Assembly: GCF_000009765.2 (NCBI RefSeq)
Contig: NC_003155.5
Coordinates: 7,006,001 to 7,070,000 of the forward strand
Source: Streptomyces avermitilis MA-4680 = NBRC 14893
GTDB lineage: Bacteria; Actinomycetota; Actinomycetes; Streptomycetales; Streptomycetaceae
Direction: 5' to 3'
Length of the DNA stretch: 64,000 nucleotides
Shown here: positions 1 through 8,952 of the stretch, piece by piece
Layout of the letters: the number at the start of each line of letters is the position of its first letter
How positions within the stretch are numbered: position 1 is the first letter of the stretch
Made by a program: the position numbers and the translations under genes
The notes under the pieces: model-generated
What the model was told of the DNA's origin: nothing
Database searches by the model: none
The model's input: the letters and a program-made list of their open reading frames with translations, nothing else

Positions 1-1451
1 ACGACGCGCGTCGGGACGTACCCGCCGAGCCCCTTGCGGCGGTCGTGCATGTACTGGAGCTCCTCCGAGTCGCGGCCCGGGTGGTAGTACGGCGGCGGGC
101 CGGACTCCAGCTGCTTGTCGGAGATCGGCAGGTGCAGGCGGTCGCGGAAGCCCTTGAGGTCGGCGACCGTCAGCTTCTTCATCTGGTGCGTGGCGTTGCG
201 GCCCTCGAAGTTCGGGCCGAGGGTCCAGCCCTTGACCGTCTGCGCCAGGATCACCGTCGGCTGGCCCTTGTGCGCCTTGGCCGCCGAGAACGCCGCGAAG
301 ATCTTCTTGTGGTCGTGACCGCCGCGCCCCAGGTGCAGGATCTGGTCGTCGGTCATGTGCTCGACCATCGCCCGCAGCCGGTGGTCGTCACCGAAGAAGT
401 GCCGACGGATGTAGTCGCCGGTCTCGGTGGCGTACGTCTGGAACTGGCCGTCCGGCGTGGTGTTCAGCCGGTTGACCAGCACGCCGTCGCGGTCCTGGGC
501 GAGCAGCGGGTCCCAGGTGCGGTCCCAGACCAGCTTGATCACGTTCCAGCCGGCGCCCCGGAACTGCGACTCCAGCTCCTGGATGATCTTGCCGTTGCCG
601 CGCACCGGGCCGTCGAGGCGCTGGAGGTTGCAGTTGACGACGAAGGTCAGGTTGTCGAGGCCCTCGCGCGCCGCGATCGACAGCTGGCCGAGCGACTCCG
701 GCTCGTCCATCTCGCCGTCACCGAGGAACGCCCAGACGTGCGACTTGGAGGTGTCCGCGATGCCGCGCGCCTCCATGTAGCGGTTCATCCGCGCCTGGAA
801 GATCGCGCCGAGCGGGCCGAGGCCCATGGAGACGGTCGGGAACTCCCAGAAGTCCGGCATCAGCCGCGGGTGCGGGTACGAGGACAGCCCGTACGGCGCC
901 TTCGACTTCTCCTGCCGGAAGGCGTCGAGCTGCCGCTCGTCCAGCCGGTCCAGGAGGAACGCGCGGGCGTAGATGCCCGGCGAGGCATGGCCCTGGAAGA
1001 AGATCTGGTCGCCGCCGTCGCCCTCGTCCTTGCCGCGGAAGAAGTGGTTGAAGCCCACGTCGTAGAGCGAGGCGGAGGAGGCGAAGGTGGCGATGTGGCC
1101 GCCGACCCCGATGCCCGGCCGCTGGGCGCGCGAGACCATGACCGCGGCGTTCCAGCGGGTCGCGTTCAGGATCCTGCGCTCGATCTCCTCGTTGCCGGGG
1201 AAGAACGGCTCGTCCTTGGTGGCGATGGTGTTGACGTAGTCCGTGCTGCGCATCTCGGGCACGGCCACGCGCTTCTCGCGGGCTCGCTCGATCAGGCGCA
1301 GCATCAGATAGCGGGCCCGCTCCCGGCCCCGCTCGTCGACGGCGGCGTCGAGGGAGTCGAGCCACTCCTGGGTCTCTTCGGGATCGAAGTCAGGAACCTG
1401 ACTCGGAAGGCCGCCAATGATGATCGGGTTGCGATCGGATCCGGAAGCCAC
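1..1451 (-). CDS. aceE: Pyruvate dehydrogenase E1 component, homodimeric type (3' end outside window)
   Basis: This is the ThDP-dependent E1 subunit of the pyruvate dehydrogenase complex, which decarboxylates pyruvate and passes the acetyl group to the E2 lipoyl domain. I chose the GTG start at 1451 because GAAGGAAC lies just upstream; the protein opens MASGSDRNPIIIGGLPSQ. The visible 483 residues (of roughly 900 in the family) include HIATFASSASLYDVGFNHFF and the ThDP-binding stretch GDGEMDEPESLG followed by NCNLQRLDGPVRGNGKIIQ, both typical of the bacterial homodimeric E1. The gene runs off the left edge. It is divergent from DUF3052 and ahpE. The same three families sit close together in mycobacteria, so this is a conserved actinobacterial neighbourhood. 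Confidence 0.97.
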   Translation of the reverse strand, partial: MASGSDRNPIIIGGLPSQVPDFDPEETQEWLDSLDAAVDERGRERARYLMLRLIERAREKRVAVPEMRSTDYVNTIATKDEPFFPGNEEIERRILNATRWNAAVMVSRAQRPGIGVGGHIATFASSASLYDVGFNHFFRGKDEGDGGDQIFFQGHASPGIYARAFLLDRLDERQLDAFRQEKSKAPYGLSSYPHPRLMPDFWEFPTVSMGLGPLGAIFQARMNRYMEARGIADTSKSHVWAFLGDGEMDEPESLGQLSIAAREGLDNLTFVVNCNLQRLDGPVRGNGKIIQELESQFRGAGWNVIKLVWDRTWDPLLAQDRDGVLVNRLNTTPDGQFQTYATETGDYIRRHFFGDDHRLRAMVEHMTDDQILHLGRGGHDHKKIFAAFSAAKAHKGQPTVILAQTVKGWTLGPNFEGRNATHQMKKLTVADLKGFRDRLHLPISDKQLESGPPPYYHPGRDSEELQYMHDRRKGLGGYVPTRV

Positions 1452-1887
1452 GCTGTTCCTTCACTGTCAGAGGGCTGTCTTCAGGCCGGTTTTCCATGGG
1501 CCTGCACCGTTCCCCATCGTGTACCTCGGGAACCCGATCGTCATCTCTACCGAGGGGTAATCGAGACGTCCGTACAGACCGGCGGGTCGGGGCCGACCAA
1601 ATTGCAACGATACGCTCAGTCCATGGCGCCTCCCGTAAAGTCATTCGACTCTCGCAAGCGTCAATGGTTCCAGAATCCACAAATGGGGCAGAAAGGTGTG
1701 GTGTGCGTCACCACCGGCCGTGATTTCATGCCTGGAGTTGCGCCGACACCGCCAGGATCGTCACCGTTTCGGCGGTCTGGACGGCCGGGTACTTGCGCGA
1801 TCCGCCCCGCCCGTGTGGACTACGGCCAATGCCTCGCGTACGCGCGTGGCTGAAGACATCTACCAAGACATGATCAGGAGGCAACCC
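1452..1887. promoter_or_regulatory. Divergent intergenic region, aceE / DUF3052
   Basis: This 436-bp gap separates two genes reading outwards and should hold both promoters. The reading frames that cross it look like composition artefacts. I see no recognisable operator or structured RNA. A strong AGGAGG ribosome binding site for the rightward gene lies at its right edge (1876-1881). Confidence 0.5.
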
Positions 1888-2325
1888 GTGAGCGCGACCG
1901 CGGACCACGCGGAGGAGCGGACGAACCCTGCCGCAAGGCTGGGGTTCCAGCCCGAGCAGGTGGTCCAGGAGATCGGCTTCGACGACGACGTCGACCAGGA
2001 GCTCCGCGAGGCCATTGAAGAAGTCATCGGCAGCGAGCTCGTGGACGAGGAGTACGACGACGTCGCAGATGCCGTGGTGCTGTGGTTCCGCGACGAGGAC
2101 GGCGACCTGACCGACGCCCTGGTGGACGCCACCACGTACGTCGAAGAGGGCGGCACCATTCTGCTGCTGACGCCGAAGACGGGCCGTGACGGCTACGTCG
2201 AGCCGAGCGACATCTCTGAAGCCGCGACGACTGCGGGCCTGTCCCAGACGAAGAGCGTCAGTGTGGGCAAGGACTGGAGCGGCAGCCGGCTGGCGACGCC
2301 CAAGGCGGCCAAGTCGAAGCGGTGA
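1888..2325 (+). CDS. DUF3052 family protein
   Basis: This is an acidic soluble protein of 145 aa and unknown function, with no signal peptide or membrane segment. GTG at 1888 is chosen over upstream options because AGGAGG sits 6 nt before it; the protein opens MSATADHAEERTNPAARLGF. Hallmarks of the family are the run ELVDEEYDDVADAVVLWFRD and the C-terminal SVGKDWSGSRLATPK. DUF3052 genes are regularly found beside ahpE and aceE in actinobacteria, which suggests a link to redox or central carbon metabolism, but this is only context. A strong hairpin follows it, so it is probably transcribed alone. Confidence 0.9.
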   Translation: MSATADHAEERTNPAARLGFQPEQVVQEIGFDDDVDQELREAIEEVIGSELVDEEYDDVADAVVLWFRDEDGDLTDALVDATTYVEEGGTILLLTPKTGRDGYVEPSDISEAATTAGLSQTKSVSVGKDWSGSRLATPKAAKSKR

Positions 2326-2358
2326 CGCTCCGCTAGGAGCACTGGGTATCTCGTAACC

Positions 2359-2389
2359 GGGGGCCTGGGGGCAATGCCCCCAGGCCCCC
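2359..2389. terminator. Strong hairpin terminator after DUF3052
   Basis: Two perfect 14-nt arms (GGGGGCCTGGGGGC at 2359-2372 and its complement at 2376-2389) flank an AAT loop. There is no T-tract, which is usual for streptomycete terminators. Confidence 0.8.
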
Positions 2390-2509
2390 GTTCGGCCTGA
2401 ACGGCCTCGTCCCGTCCGCCCGTCCGGGTGTCATCCGTCCGTCTGTGTGCCGTGCTTGCTGCGTAGGGTGGTCTCACCCGAACAGCCTCACGAAGGGACG
2501 CAGGAAAAA

Positions 2510-2968
2510 ATGGCGATCCAGGTCGGCGACAAGGCCCCTGACTTCGAGCTCAAGGACAACCACGGCGCCACCGTGCGGCTGTCCGACTTCCGTGGTGAGA
2601 AGAACGTGGTGCTGCTCTTCTACCCGTTCGCCTTCACCGGCGTGTGCACCGGCGAGCTGTGCGCGCTGCGCGACGAACTGCCGAAGTTCGTCAACGACGA
2701 CGTGCAGCTGCTCGCGGTGTCCAACGACTCCATCCACACCCTGCGCGTCTTCGCCGAGCAGGAGGGCCTCGAGTACCCGCTGCTGTCCGACTTCTGGCCG
2801 CACGGCAACACCTCGCGCGCCTACGGCGTCTTCGACGAGGACAAGGGGTGCGCCGTGCGCGGCACCTTCATCATCGACAAGGAGGGCGTCGTGCGCTGGA
2901 CCGTCGTCAACGGTCTGCCGGACGCGCGCGACCTCAACGAGTACGTGAAGGCGCTCGACACCCTGTGA
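2510..2968 (+). CDS. ahpE: AhpE-type peroxiredoxin
   Basis: This is a cytoplasmic thiol peroxidase of 152 aa that reduces hydroperoxides and peroxynitrite. The thioredoxin-fold core starts at GDKAPDFELKD. The peroxidatic cysteine is Cys46 in PFAFTGVCTGELCALRD. A second cysteine (Cys51) lies five residues on, as in Bcp-like peroxiredoxins, and a third in the DKGCAVRGTF segment, so a resolving cysteine may be present, unlike the 1-Cys mycobacterial AhpE. The family marker PLLSDFWPHGNTSRAYGVF is clear. The start at 2510 follows an AGGA box; an in-frame upstream extension has no ribosome binding site. It lies between DUF3052 and the ter genes, with its own promoter space of about 120 bp. Confidence 0.93.
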   Translation: MAIQVGDKAPDFELKDNHGATVRLSDFRGEKNVVLLFYPFAFTGVCTGELCALRDELPKFVNDDVQLLAVSNDSIHTLRVFAEQEGLEYPLLSDFWPHGNTSRAYGVFDEDKGCAVRGTFIIDKEGVVRWTVVNGLPDARDLNEYVKALDTL

Positions 2969-3080
2969 TTCATCGGTTCCAGGGCCTGCGTGGCCCGGGA
3001 ACCCGTCACTAGGATCGATTCGTTGATCCGATACCAACGCATACGGGGCTCCCCGCCCCTGGACACCATTGGGAGGACTA

Positions 3081-3656
3081 GTGGGAGTCAGCCTCAGCAA
3101 GGGCGGCAACGTATCGCTGACCAAGGAGGCGCCCGGCCTGACCGCGGTCATCGTGGGCCTGGGATGGGACGTCCGTACCACCACGGGTACCGACTTCGAC
3201 CTCGACGCCAGCGCGCTGCTGACGAACGTGGAGGGCAAGGTCGCCAACGACCAGAACTTCGTGTTCTTCAACAACCTCAAGAGCCCCGACGGCTCGGTCG
3301 AGCACACCGGCGACAACATCACCGGTGAGGGCGAGGGCGACGACGAGCAGATCAAGGTCGACCTCGCGACGGTCCCGGCCGACGTCGACAAGATCGTCTT
3401 CCCGGTGTCGATCTATGACGCCGAGAACCGCCAGCAGTCCTTCGGCCAGGTGCGCAACGCGTTCATCCGCGTGGTGAACCAGGCAGGTGGCGCGGAAATC
3501 GCCCGCTACGACCTGAGCGAGGACGCCTCGACGGAGACCGCCATGGTCTTCGGCGAGCTGTACCGCAACGGCCCGGAGTGGAAGTTCCGCGCCATCGGCC
3601 AGGGGTACGCCTCGGGCCTGCGCGGCATCGCCCAGGACTTCGGCGTCAACGTCTGA
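3081..3656 (+). CDS. terD: TerD family protein 1
   Basis: TerD domain, 191 aa, a calcium-binding stress protein of the tellurite/general-stress (Ter) family. GTG at 3081 is preceded by GGGAGG. The metal site is visible as DFDLDASALL, followed by SPDGSVEHTGDNITGEGEGD, VDKIVFPVSIY and YDLSEDASTETAMVFGELYR. These are the canonical TerD blocks in their usual order, and the length is that of a full single domain. It is the first gene of a rightward ter cluster and is closely similar to the next gene throughout, so the pair is a tandem duplication. It probably acts as a cytoplasmic partner of the TerC-like membrane protein downstream; that is inference from family context. Confidence 0.95.
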   Translation: MGVSLSKGGNVSLTKEAPGLTAVIVGLGWDVRTTTGTDFDLDASALLTNVEGKVANDQNFVFFNNLKSPDGSVEHTGDNITGEGEGDDEQIKVDLATVPADVDKIVFPVSIYDAENRQQSFGQVRNAFIRVVNQAGGAEIARYDLSEDASTETAMVFGELYRNGPEWKFRAIGQGYASGLRGIAQDFGVNV

Positions 3657-3705
3657 CGTCGACGCCTGACGTCACCATCCGAGCCGGGCGGTCTTCGGCT
3701 CCTCC

Positions 3706-3741
3706 GTCCGGCGCCGCACCCTCGTGAGTGCGGCGCCGGAC
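3706..3741. terminator. Hairpin between the two terD genes
   Basis: Perfect 14-bp inverted repeat (GTCCGGCGCCGCAC, 3706-3719, and complement, 3728-3741) with an 8-nt loop, lying between two same-direction terD genes. It may terminate or attenuate the first transcript, so the paralogues need not be expressed equally. Confidence 0.65.
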
Positions 3742-3784
3742 GCGCTTGACCACTGCACGTACGACCTTGGGGAGGACCAGCATC

Positions 3785-4360
3785 ATGGGCGTCACGCTCG
3801 CCAAGGGAGGCAATGTCTCCCTGTCCAAGGCCGCGCCGAACCTCACGCAGGTGATGATCGGCCTCGGCTGGGACGCGCGCTCCACCACCGGAGCCCCCTT
3901 CGACCTCGACGCCAGCGCGCTGCTGTGCCGTGAGGGCCGGGTGCTGGGCGACGAGTGGTTCGTCTTCTACAACCAGCTCAAGAGCCCGGACGGCTCGGTG
4001 GAGCACACCGGCGACAACCTCACGGGTGAGGGCGAGGGCGACGACGAGTCGATCCTGGTCGACCTCTCCACGGTGCCGGCCCAGGTCGACAAGATCGTCT
4101 TCCCTGTCTCGATCCACGAGGCGGACAACCGCGGACAGACCTTCGGACAGGTCAGCAACGCGTTCATCCGCGTGGTCAACCAGGCCGACGGCCAGGAGCT
4201 GGCCCGCTACGACCTGAGCGAGGACGCCTCGACGGAGACCGCAATGATCTTCGGCGAGGTCTACCGATACGGAGGCGAATGGAAGTTCCGCGCGGTGGGA
4301 CAGGGGTACGCATCCGGACTGCGGGGCATCGTTCAAGACTTCGGGGTCAGCGTCTCCTAG
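3785..4360 (+). CDS. TerD family protein 2
   Basis: Second 191-aa TerD protein with the same block order as its neighbour: DLDASALL metal site, SPDGSVEHTGDNLTGEGEGD, VDKIVFPVSIHE, YDLSEDASTETAMIFGEVYR and the GQGYASGLRGIVQDFGV ending. Differences cluster in residues 49-60, where this copy has CREGRVLGDEWFVFYNQ. ATG at 3785 follows a GGGGAGGA box. Tandem terD paralogues are common in streptomycetes. Their different loop residues may mean different binding partners or metal affinity, which is inference. Confidence 0.94.
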   Translation: MGVTLAKGGNVSLSKAAPNLTQVMIGLGWDARSTTGAPFDLDASALLCREGRVLGDEWFVFYNQLKSPDGSVEHTGDNLTGEGEGDDESILVDLSTVPAQVDKIVFPVSIHEADNRGQTFGQVSNAFIRVVNQADGQELARYDLSEDASTETAMIFGEVYRYGGEWKFRAVGQGYASGLRGIVQDFGVSVS

Positions 4361-4465
4361 GCCCGCCTGTGTCCGCCGAAGGGGCAGCCCTCTAGACTTC
4401 GGTCAACGTTAGGTAAAGCCGAGTACGGCGCGGGGGAGACCCGTACATACACGATTGGGTAGCCA

Positions 4466-5611
4466 GTGCTTCTGAAAACCTTCGGCTGGTCGTTTGCGGT
4501 CACCGCGCTCGGCTTGGTCGCAGCGGTGATCTACGGGGGGTGGACCGCCTTCGGCATCGTGGCGATCCTGTCTATCCTCGAGATCTCGCTGTCCTTCGAC
4601 AACGCGGTGGTCAACGCCGGAATCCTGAAGAAGATGAGTGCCTTCTGGCAGAAGATCTTCCTCACGGTCGGTGTGCTGATCGCCGTCTTCGGTATGCGGC
4701 TGGTGTTCCCCGTCGTGATCGTGGCGGTGACCGCCAAGAAGAGCCCGATCGAGGCGGTCAACCTCGCGCTCACCGACAAGGACCAGTACCAGCAGCTGGT
4801 GACCGACGCCCACCCGGCGATCGCCGCCTTCGGTGGCATGTTCCTGTTGATGATCTTCCTCGACTTCATCTTCGAGGAGCGCGACATCCAGTGGCTGCGC
4901 TGGATCGAGCGCCCGCTCGCCAAGCTCGGCAAGGTCGACATGCTGTCGGTCTGCATCGCGCTGGTCGTGCTGCTGGTCTCCTCCATGACGTTCGCGGTCC
5001 ACGCCCACCAGCACGGCGGCGCGCACGTCGACAAGGCGCAGACGGTGCTGATCTCCGGCATCGCCGGCCTGATCACGTACATGGTCGTCGGCGGACTCTC
5101 CGGCTACTTCGAGGACAAACTCGAGGAAGAGGAGGAGCGGGAGCACGAGGAAGAGGAGGAGGCGGCGCGGACCGGCAAGAAGAAGCCGGCCGTCGTCCTC
5201 GCCGGCCAGGCCGCGTTCTTCATGTTCCTCTACCTGGAAGTGCTGGACGCCTCCTTCTCCTTCGACGGCGTGATCGGCGCCTTCGCCATCACCAACGACA
5301 TCGTCCTGATGGCGCTCGGCCTCGGCATCGGCGCCATGTACGTCCGGTCGCTCACGGTCTACCTGGTCCGCCAGGGCACCCTCGACGACTACGTCTACCT
5401 GGAGCACGGCGCGCACTACGCCATCGGCGCCCTCGCCGTGATCCTCCTCGTCACCATCCAGTACGAGATCCACGAGGTCATCACCGGTCTCGTCGGCGTC
5501 ATCCTGATCGCCTGGTCCTTCTGGTCCTCCGTGCGCCGCAACAAGGCCCTTGCGGAAGCCGAGGGAAAAGCGACGGCCTCGGACAAGACTGAGGTCTCGT
5601 CCGGGGTGTGA
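4466..5611 (+). CDS. DUF475 / TerC-like integral membrane protein
   Basis: This is a 381-aa polytopic membrane protein of the DUF475 branch of the TerC superfamily, which is functionally tied to TerD proteins and to metal-ion (Mn2+) homeostasis. Paired acidic signatures occur in two halves: SLSFDNAVVNAG near residue 42 and LDASFSFDGVIGAF near residue 265, as expected for an internal repeat. Between the halves is a very acidic cytoplasmic stretch (EDKLEEEEEREHEEEEEAA, about residues 213-231) that could bind cations or TerD proteins. The start is GTG at 4466; the upstream Shine-Dalgarno is weak. It sits directly after the terD pair and is probably co-regulated with it. An exporter role is plausible but not shown by the sequence. 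Confidence 0.9.
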   Translation: MLLKTFGWSFAVTALGLVAAVIYGGWTAFGIVAILSILEISLSFDNAVVNAGILKKMSAFWQKIFLTVGVLIAVFGMRLVFPVVIVAVTAKKSPIEAVNLALTDKDQYQQLVTDAHPAIAAFGGMFLLMIFLDFIFEERDIQWLRWIERPLAKLGKVDMLSVCIALVVLLVSSMTFAVHAHQHGGAHVDKAQTVLISGIAGLITYMVVGGLSGYFEDKLEEEEEREHEEEEEAARTGKKKPAVVLAGQAAFFMFLYLEVLDASFSFDGVIGAFAITNDIVLMALGLGIGAMYVRSLTVYLVRQGTLDDYVYLEHGAHYAIGALAVILLVTIQYEIHEVITGLVGVILIAWSFWSSVRRNKALAEAEGKATASDKTEVSSGV

Positions 5612-5703
5612 CACCTCCTTCTAAAGGCTCGGTTCGCCTCAGGGGCGCCGTCAGGGCGCCGTCACGCGGGTGTGAACCGGGCCGGGGTAAGGGAACGCTC
5701 TGA

Positions 5704-5744
5704 GCGGGGCGGCTGTCGAGGACGAGTCCTCACGGCCGCCCCGC
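5704..5744. terminator. Hairpin upstream of the TerD-like gene at 5775
   Basis: Arms GCGGGGCGGC (5704-5713) and complement (5735-5744), with an inner GAGGAC/GTCCTC stem, form a long stable stem-loop after DUF475. It likely ends the terD-terD-DUF475 transcript. Confidence 0.7.
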
Positions 5745-5774
5745 GGCATTCTTGGTTCATATGTGGGGGCGGGC

Positions 5775-6509
5775 ATGAGCTTCTGGGACGACCTGTGGCG
5801 TGGGCGCTCGACCGAGTTCGACTCGGGCAGCGCCGCGACCAACGCGATCGAGCTGACAAAGCGCCACCAGCGGGTCTCGCTCACCAAGCAGGGCGCGGCC
5901 ACCGGCAATCTGCGCATCAACCTGTCCTGGCGGATGCGCACGTCCGACATCGGCGGCCCCGAGCGCGGCAGCCTGCTGCGCCACCCGTTCAGGCTGTTCA
6001 CCCCCGAGGTCGTCCAGGCGCACACCCAGAGCATGGTCAACGTCGACCTCGACCTCGGCTGCATGTACGAGCTGGCCGACGGCACCAAGGGCGTGGTGCA
6101 GCCACTGGGCGGCTTCTTCGGCGAACTCAACGACCCGCCGTACATCAAGCTCAGCGGCGACGACCGCTTCGGCTCGGGGTCGGGCGAGACGATCTTCGTC
6201 AACCTCGACCACCGCGACGACATCAAACGGCTGCTGATCTTCGTCTACATCTACGACCAGACGCCGGCGTTCGACCGGACGCACGCGATCGTCACACTCT
6301 TCCCGAGCAACGGCCCACGCATCGAGATAGGCCTCGACGAACGCCATCCGCAGGCCCGCTCCTGCGCGGTCGTGCTGATCGAGAACGTCAAGAGCGAACT
6401 GACCGTGCGACGCGAGGTGAAGTTCGTGTACGGCTTCCAGGCCGAACTCGACCGCCTCTACGGCTGGGGACTCCAGTGGGGGCGCGGCTACAAGTCGGCC
6501 GACCGCTGA
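5775..6509 (+). CDS. TerD-superfamily protein (TerA-like)
   Basis: Soluble protein of 244 aa, opening MSFWDDLWRGRSTEFDSGSA. The middle resembles a divergent TerD fold: RVSLTKQG, NVDLDLGCMYEL in place of the DLDASALL site, and KLSGDDRFGSGSGETIFVNL where TerD has the GDDE loop. ATG at 5775 is chosen; an in-frame GTG 12 nt upstream lacks a ribosome binding site. It faces the following ter gene tail-to-tail across 27 bp. It probably joins TerD proteins in a membrane-proximal stress complex; this is inference. Confidence 0.82.
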   Translation: MSFWDDLWRGRSTEFDSGSAATNAIELTKRHQRVSLTKQGAATGNLRINLSWRMRTSDIGGPERGSLLRHPFRLFTPEVVQAHTQSMVNVDLDLGCMYELADGTKGVVQPLGGFFGELNDPPYIKLSGDDRFGSGSGETIFVNLDHRDDIKRLLIFVYIYDQTPAFDRTHAIVTLFPSNGPRIEIGLDERHPQARSCAVVLIENVKSELTVRREVKFVYGFQAELDRLYGWGLQWGRGYKSADR

Positions 6510-6536
6510 CCCGCCCCGCTCACCGGCCCGCCCCGC

Positions 6537-7463
6537 TCACCGGCCGATGAACTGCGGCCCCTGCGGCGGCAGCCGGAAGTCCGGGTCGGGCGCGGCGCCC
6601 ACCGCCTGCGGGTAGCCGTACGCGGGCGGTACCGCGGCCGCCGTCTGCGGCTGCGGGTAGCCGTAGGCGGGCTGGGTCGTGGGTGCTGCGGCGGCCGGCT
6701 GCGGGTAGCCGTACGCCGGCTGCGCGGGCGGCTGCTGCGTGGGCTCCGGCGGATAGCCGTACGTGGACTGCTGAGGCATCGGCGCGGGCTGCTCGGGCGG
6801 CAGCGGCACGGAGGCCTCGGGTGCCGCGGACACCGGCCCGGACCAGGCGGAGGGGGCCGCTCCGGCCGTGGCCGCGGGAGCGGATTTTGGGCCCGAGGGT
6901 GCGGATCCGGCCGTGGGGTCCGACTCGTCCACCGAGATCCCGAAATCGGTCGCGAGGCCCTGCAAACCGTTCAGGTAGCCCTCGCCGAGCGCCCGGAACT
7001 TCCAGCCCTCGCCGCGCCTGTACAGTTCACCGCAGATCAGCGCGGTTTCCTGGCCCGTCTGCGGCTTGATGTCGAAGTACGCCAGCGGTTCGCCGTCCGG
7101 GGCGGCGGCGTCGTACAGCAGGACGCGCAGCGACCGGACGCGGTCGAAGGTGACGTCGTCGGCCGAAGCCACCAGGAGAATCTGTCCGACAGCGGACTCG
7201 ACACCCGTCAGATCGGTCTGGATCGTGTCGGTCAGGGCCTCGGCTTCCCGCTTCTTGCCGAGCAGCCTGACCTGTCCCGAGGGATGACGGGGCTGGTTGT
7301 AGAAGACGAAGTCCTCGTCGGATCGCACACGTCCGTCGGGGCCGAGGAGCAGCGCCGAGGCGTCCACCTCCGGGACACCCTGTCCCGGGGTCCAGCGCAG
7401 CACCGCCCGTACCGCCGTAGCGTCCAGCGGGATGTTCGACCCCTTCAGCATCGCGTGCGTCAT
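6537..7463 (-). CDS. TerD domain protein with Pro/Tyr-rich tail
   Basis: The protein has 308 aa. Residues 1-180 form a TerD domain (VPEVDASALLLGPDGRVRSD metal region, ETALICGELYRRGEGWKFR, GLATDFGISV). The remaining 120 or so residues are low-complexity and rich in Pro, Ala, Gln and Tyr, with four YGYP motifs spaced 15-20 residues apart. Such tails are typical of proteins that assemble into multivalent complexes. The start is ATG at 7463, with AGGA about 8 nt upstream. It is divergent from the lyase gene at 7655, so the 190-bp gap between them holds the promoters of both the ter and biosynthetic arms of the locus. Confidence 0.9.
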   Translation of the reverse strand: MTHAMLKGSNIPLDATAVRAVLRWTPGQGVPEVDASALLLGPDGRVRSDEDFVFYNQPRHPSGQVRLLGKKREAEALTDTIQTDLTGVESAVGQILLVASADDVTFDRVRSLRVLLYDAAAPDGEPLAYFDIKPQTGQETALICGELYRRGEGWKFRALGEGYLNGLQGLATDFGISVDESDPTAGSAPSGPKSAPAATAGAAPSAWSGPVSAAPEASVPLPPEQPAPMPQQSTYGYPPEPTQQPPAQPAYGYPQPAAAAPTTQPAYGYPQPQTAAAVPPAYGYPQAVGAAPDPDFRLPPQGPQFIGR

Positions 7464-7654
7464 GCGGTCATCCTGCCCTGTCGCTCCTGGTCACGACAAC
7501 GTGGGGGTCGCGTTTCAATGGCAGCAACCGTTGCGTGAGTGACACGGTCGAGTTACCTGAACTTCATGCCCGGTGGGAACTCATGACATGGATCAGTACG
7601 TACTATTACCGGCCACATCTTGTCTGGGCCGTCCAGCCGCCACGGGGGAGTTTT

Positions 7655-8818
7655 ATGCGTCATTTCGGGCACATCGCCCCTGAGGAGCGACAGCGCCTCT
7701 TCTACCGGGAGCCGGCCGTCTTCAGCGCCGATTCCCCCGCCCGCGTGCTCGCGGCGGCCCTGGGGGCCACCCTCTACAGCCCGGCGACCCGGCCGCAGCT
7801 GGCCGACGACGTCGTCAAGCAGGCCGGCCGCGGGGTGGTCTCCATGGTGTTGTGCCTGGAGGATTCCATCGACGACGCGGACGTCGTGGACGCCGAGGAG
7901 AACCTGGTCCGGCAGTTCACCGACCTCGCCGGACGCTCGGACGTACCGCTTCCGCTGCTCTTCGTCCGGGTCAGGACCCCCGAGCAGATCCCGGACCTCG
8001 TGCGGCGGCTCGGCCCGGCCGTTCGGGTGCTGTCCGGATTCGTACTGCCGAAGTTCACCGAGGAGCGGGGCGTTCCGTTCCTGGAGGCGCTCACCGCGGC
8101 CGAGACCGCGAGCGGGCGGCGCCTGTTCGCCATGCCGGTGCTCGAATCGCCCGATCTGCTGCACCTCGAGTCGCGCCGGGAGACCCTGGCCGGGATCTTC
8201 CGCACGGTCGACAAGTTCCGCGAAAGGGTCCTCGCGCTGCGCCTGGGCGTCACCGACTTCTGCTCCTCGTACGGGCTGCGCCGGGCGCCCGACATGACCG
8301 CGTACGACGTCCAGATCGTCGCCTCCGTGATCGCCGACGTGGTCAATGTCCTCGGGCGGGCCGACGGCACCGGGTTCACGGTGACCGGCCCGGTCTGGGA
8401 GTACTTCCGGCTCCAGGAGCGGATGTTCAAGCCCCAGCTGCGCCGCAGCCCCTTCACCCCGGAGGCCGAGCAGCTGCGCGACACGCTCATCGAGCACGAC
8501 ATGGACGGCCTGCTGCGGGAGATCGCCCTCGACCGGGCCAACGGCCTGCTCGGCAAGACCTGCATCCACCCCTCGCACGTGCTGCCCGTGCACGCGCTCT
8601 CCGTCGTCAGCCACGAGGAGTTCAGCGACGCCCAGGACATCCTGCGGCCCGAGCGGGGCGGCGGGGGCGTGCTGCGCTCCGCGTACACGAACAAGATGAA
8701 CGAGGTGAAGCCGCATCGCGCCTGGGCCGAGCGGACCCTCCAGCGCGCCGAGGTTTTCGGGGTGGCCAACGAGGACATCGGCTTCGTGGAGCTGCTGGCC
8801 GCGGGACTGCCCGACTGA
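7655..8818 (+). CDS. HpcH/HpaI (CitE-like) aldolase/citrate lyase family protein
   Basis: TIM-barrel C-C lyase of 387 aa. ATG at 7655 has GGGGGAG 4 nt upstream; the longer in-frame extension to 7535 is unlikely. Family features include SMVLCLEDSIDDADV (metal-binding acidic residues), LRLGVTDFCSSYGLRR and GLLGKTCIHPSHVLPVHAL, the last typical of CitE-type C-termini. In Ter loci this lyase belongs to a set with two phosphoribosyltransferases and a HAD phosphatase, proposed from comparative genomics to make a nucleoside-like metabolite. All of these follow here on the same strand. The substrate is unknown. Confidence 0.88.
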   Translation: MRHFGHIAPEERQRLFYREPAVFSADSPARVLAAALGATLYSPATRPQLADDVVKQAGRGVVSMVLCLEDSIDDADVVDAEENLVRQFTDLAGRSDVPLPLLFVRVRTPEQIPDLVRRLGPAVRVLSGFVLPKFTEERGVPFLEALTAAETASGRRLFAMPVLESPDLLHLESRRETLAGIFRTVDKFRERVLALRLGVTDFCSSYGLRRAPDMTAYDVQIVASVIADVVNVLGRADGTGFTVTGPVWEYFRLQERMFKPQLRRSPFTPEAEQLRDTLIEHDMDGLLREIALDRANGLLGKTCIHPSHVLPVHALSVVSHEEFSDAQDILRPERGGGGVLRSAYTNKMNEVKPHRAWAERTLQRAEVFGVANEDIGFVELLAAGLPD

Positions 8819-8952
8819 ACCGAACCGGCCGTACGCCGACAGGGCGCCGTGCCGACGCCACAGATACGCCGTGCGGGCGCCACACAGACGCCGCGCCGAC
8901 GTCGTGGAGATGCCGTACAGGCGCCGTGCGGCGCCGTACAGACAAGGAATCG

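Noticed and set aside
45..1853. 602-codon rightward frame antisense to aceE
   Set aside because: It is the codon-biased shadow of aceE; Val/Arg/Leu-rich with no domain.
7852..8952. Extension of the PRTase ORF upstream to 7852
   Set aside because: It overlaps the lyase gene in another frame and is Arg/Gly-rich; ATG 8953 has a good ribosome binding site.
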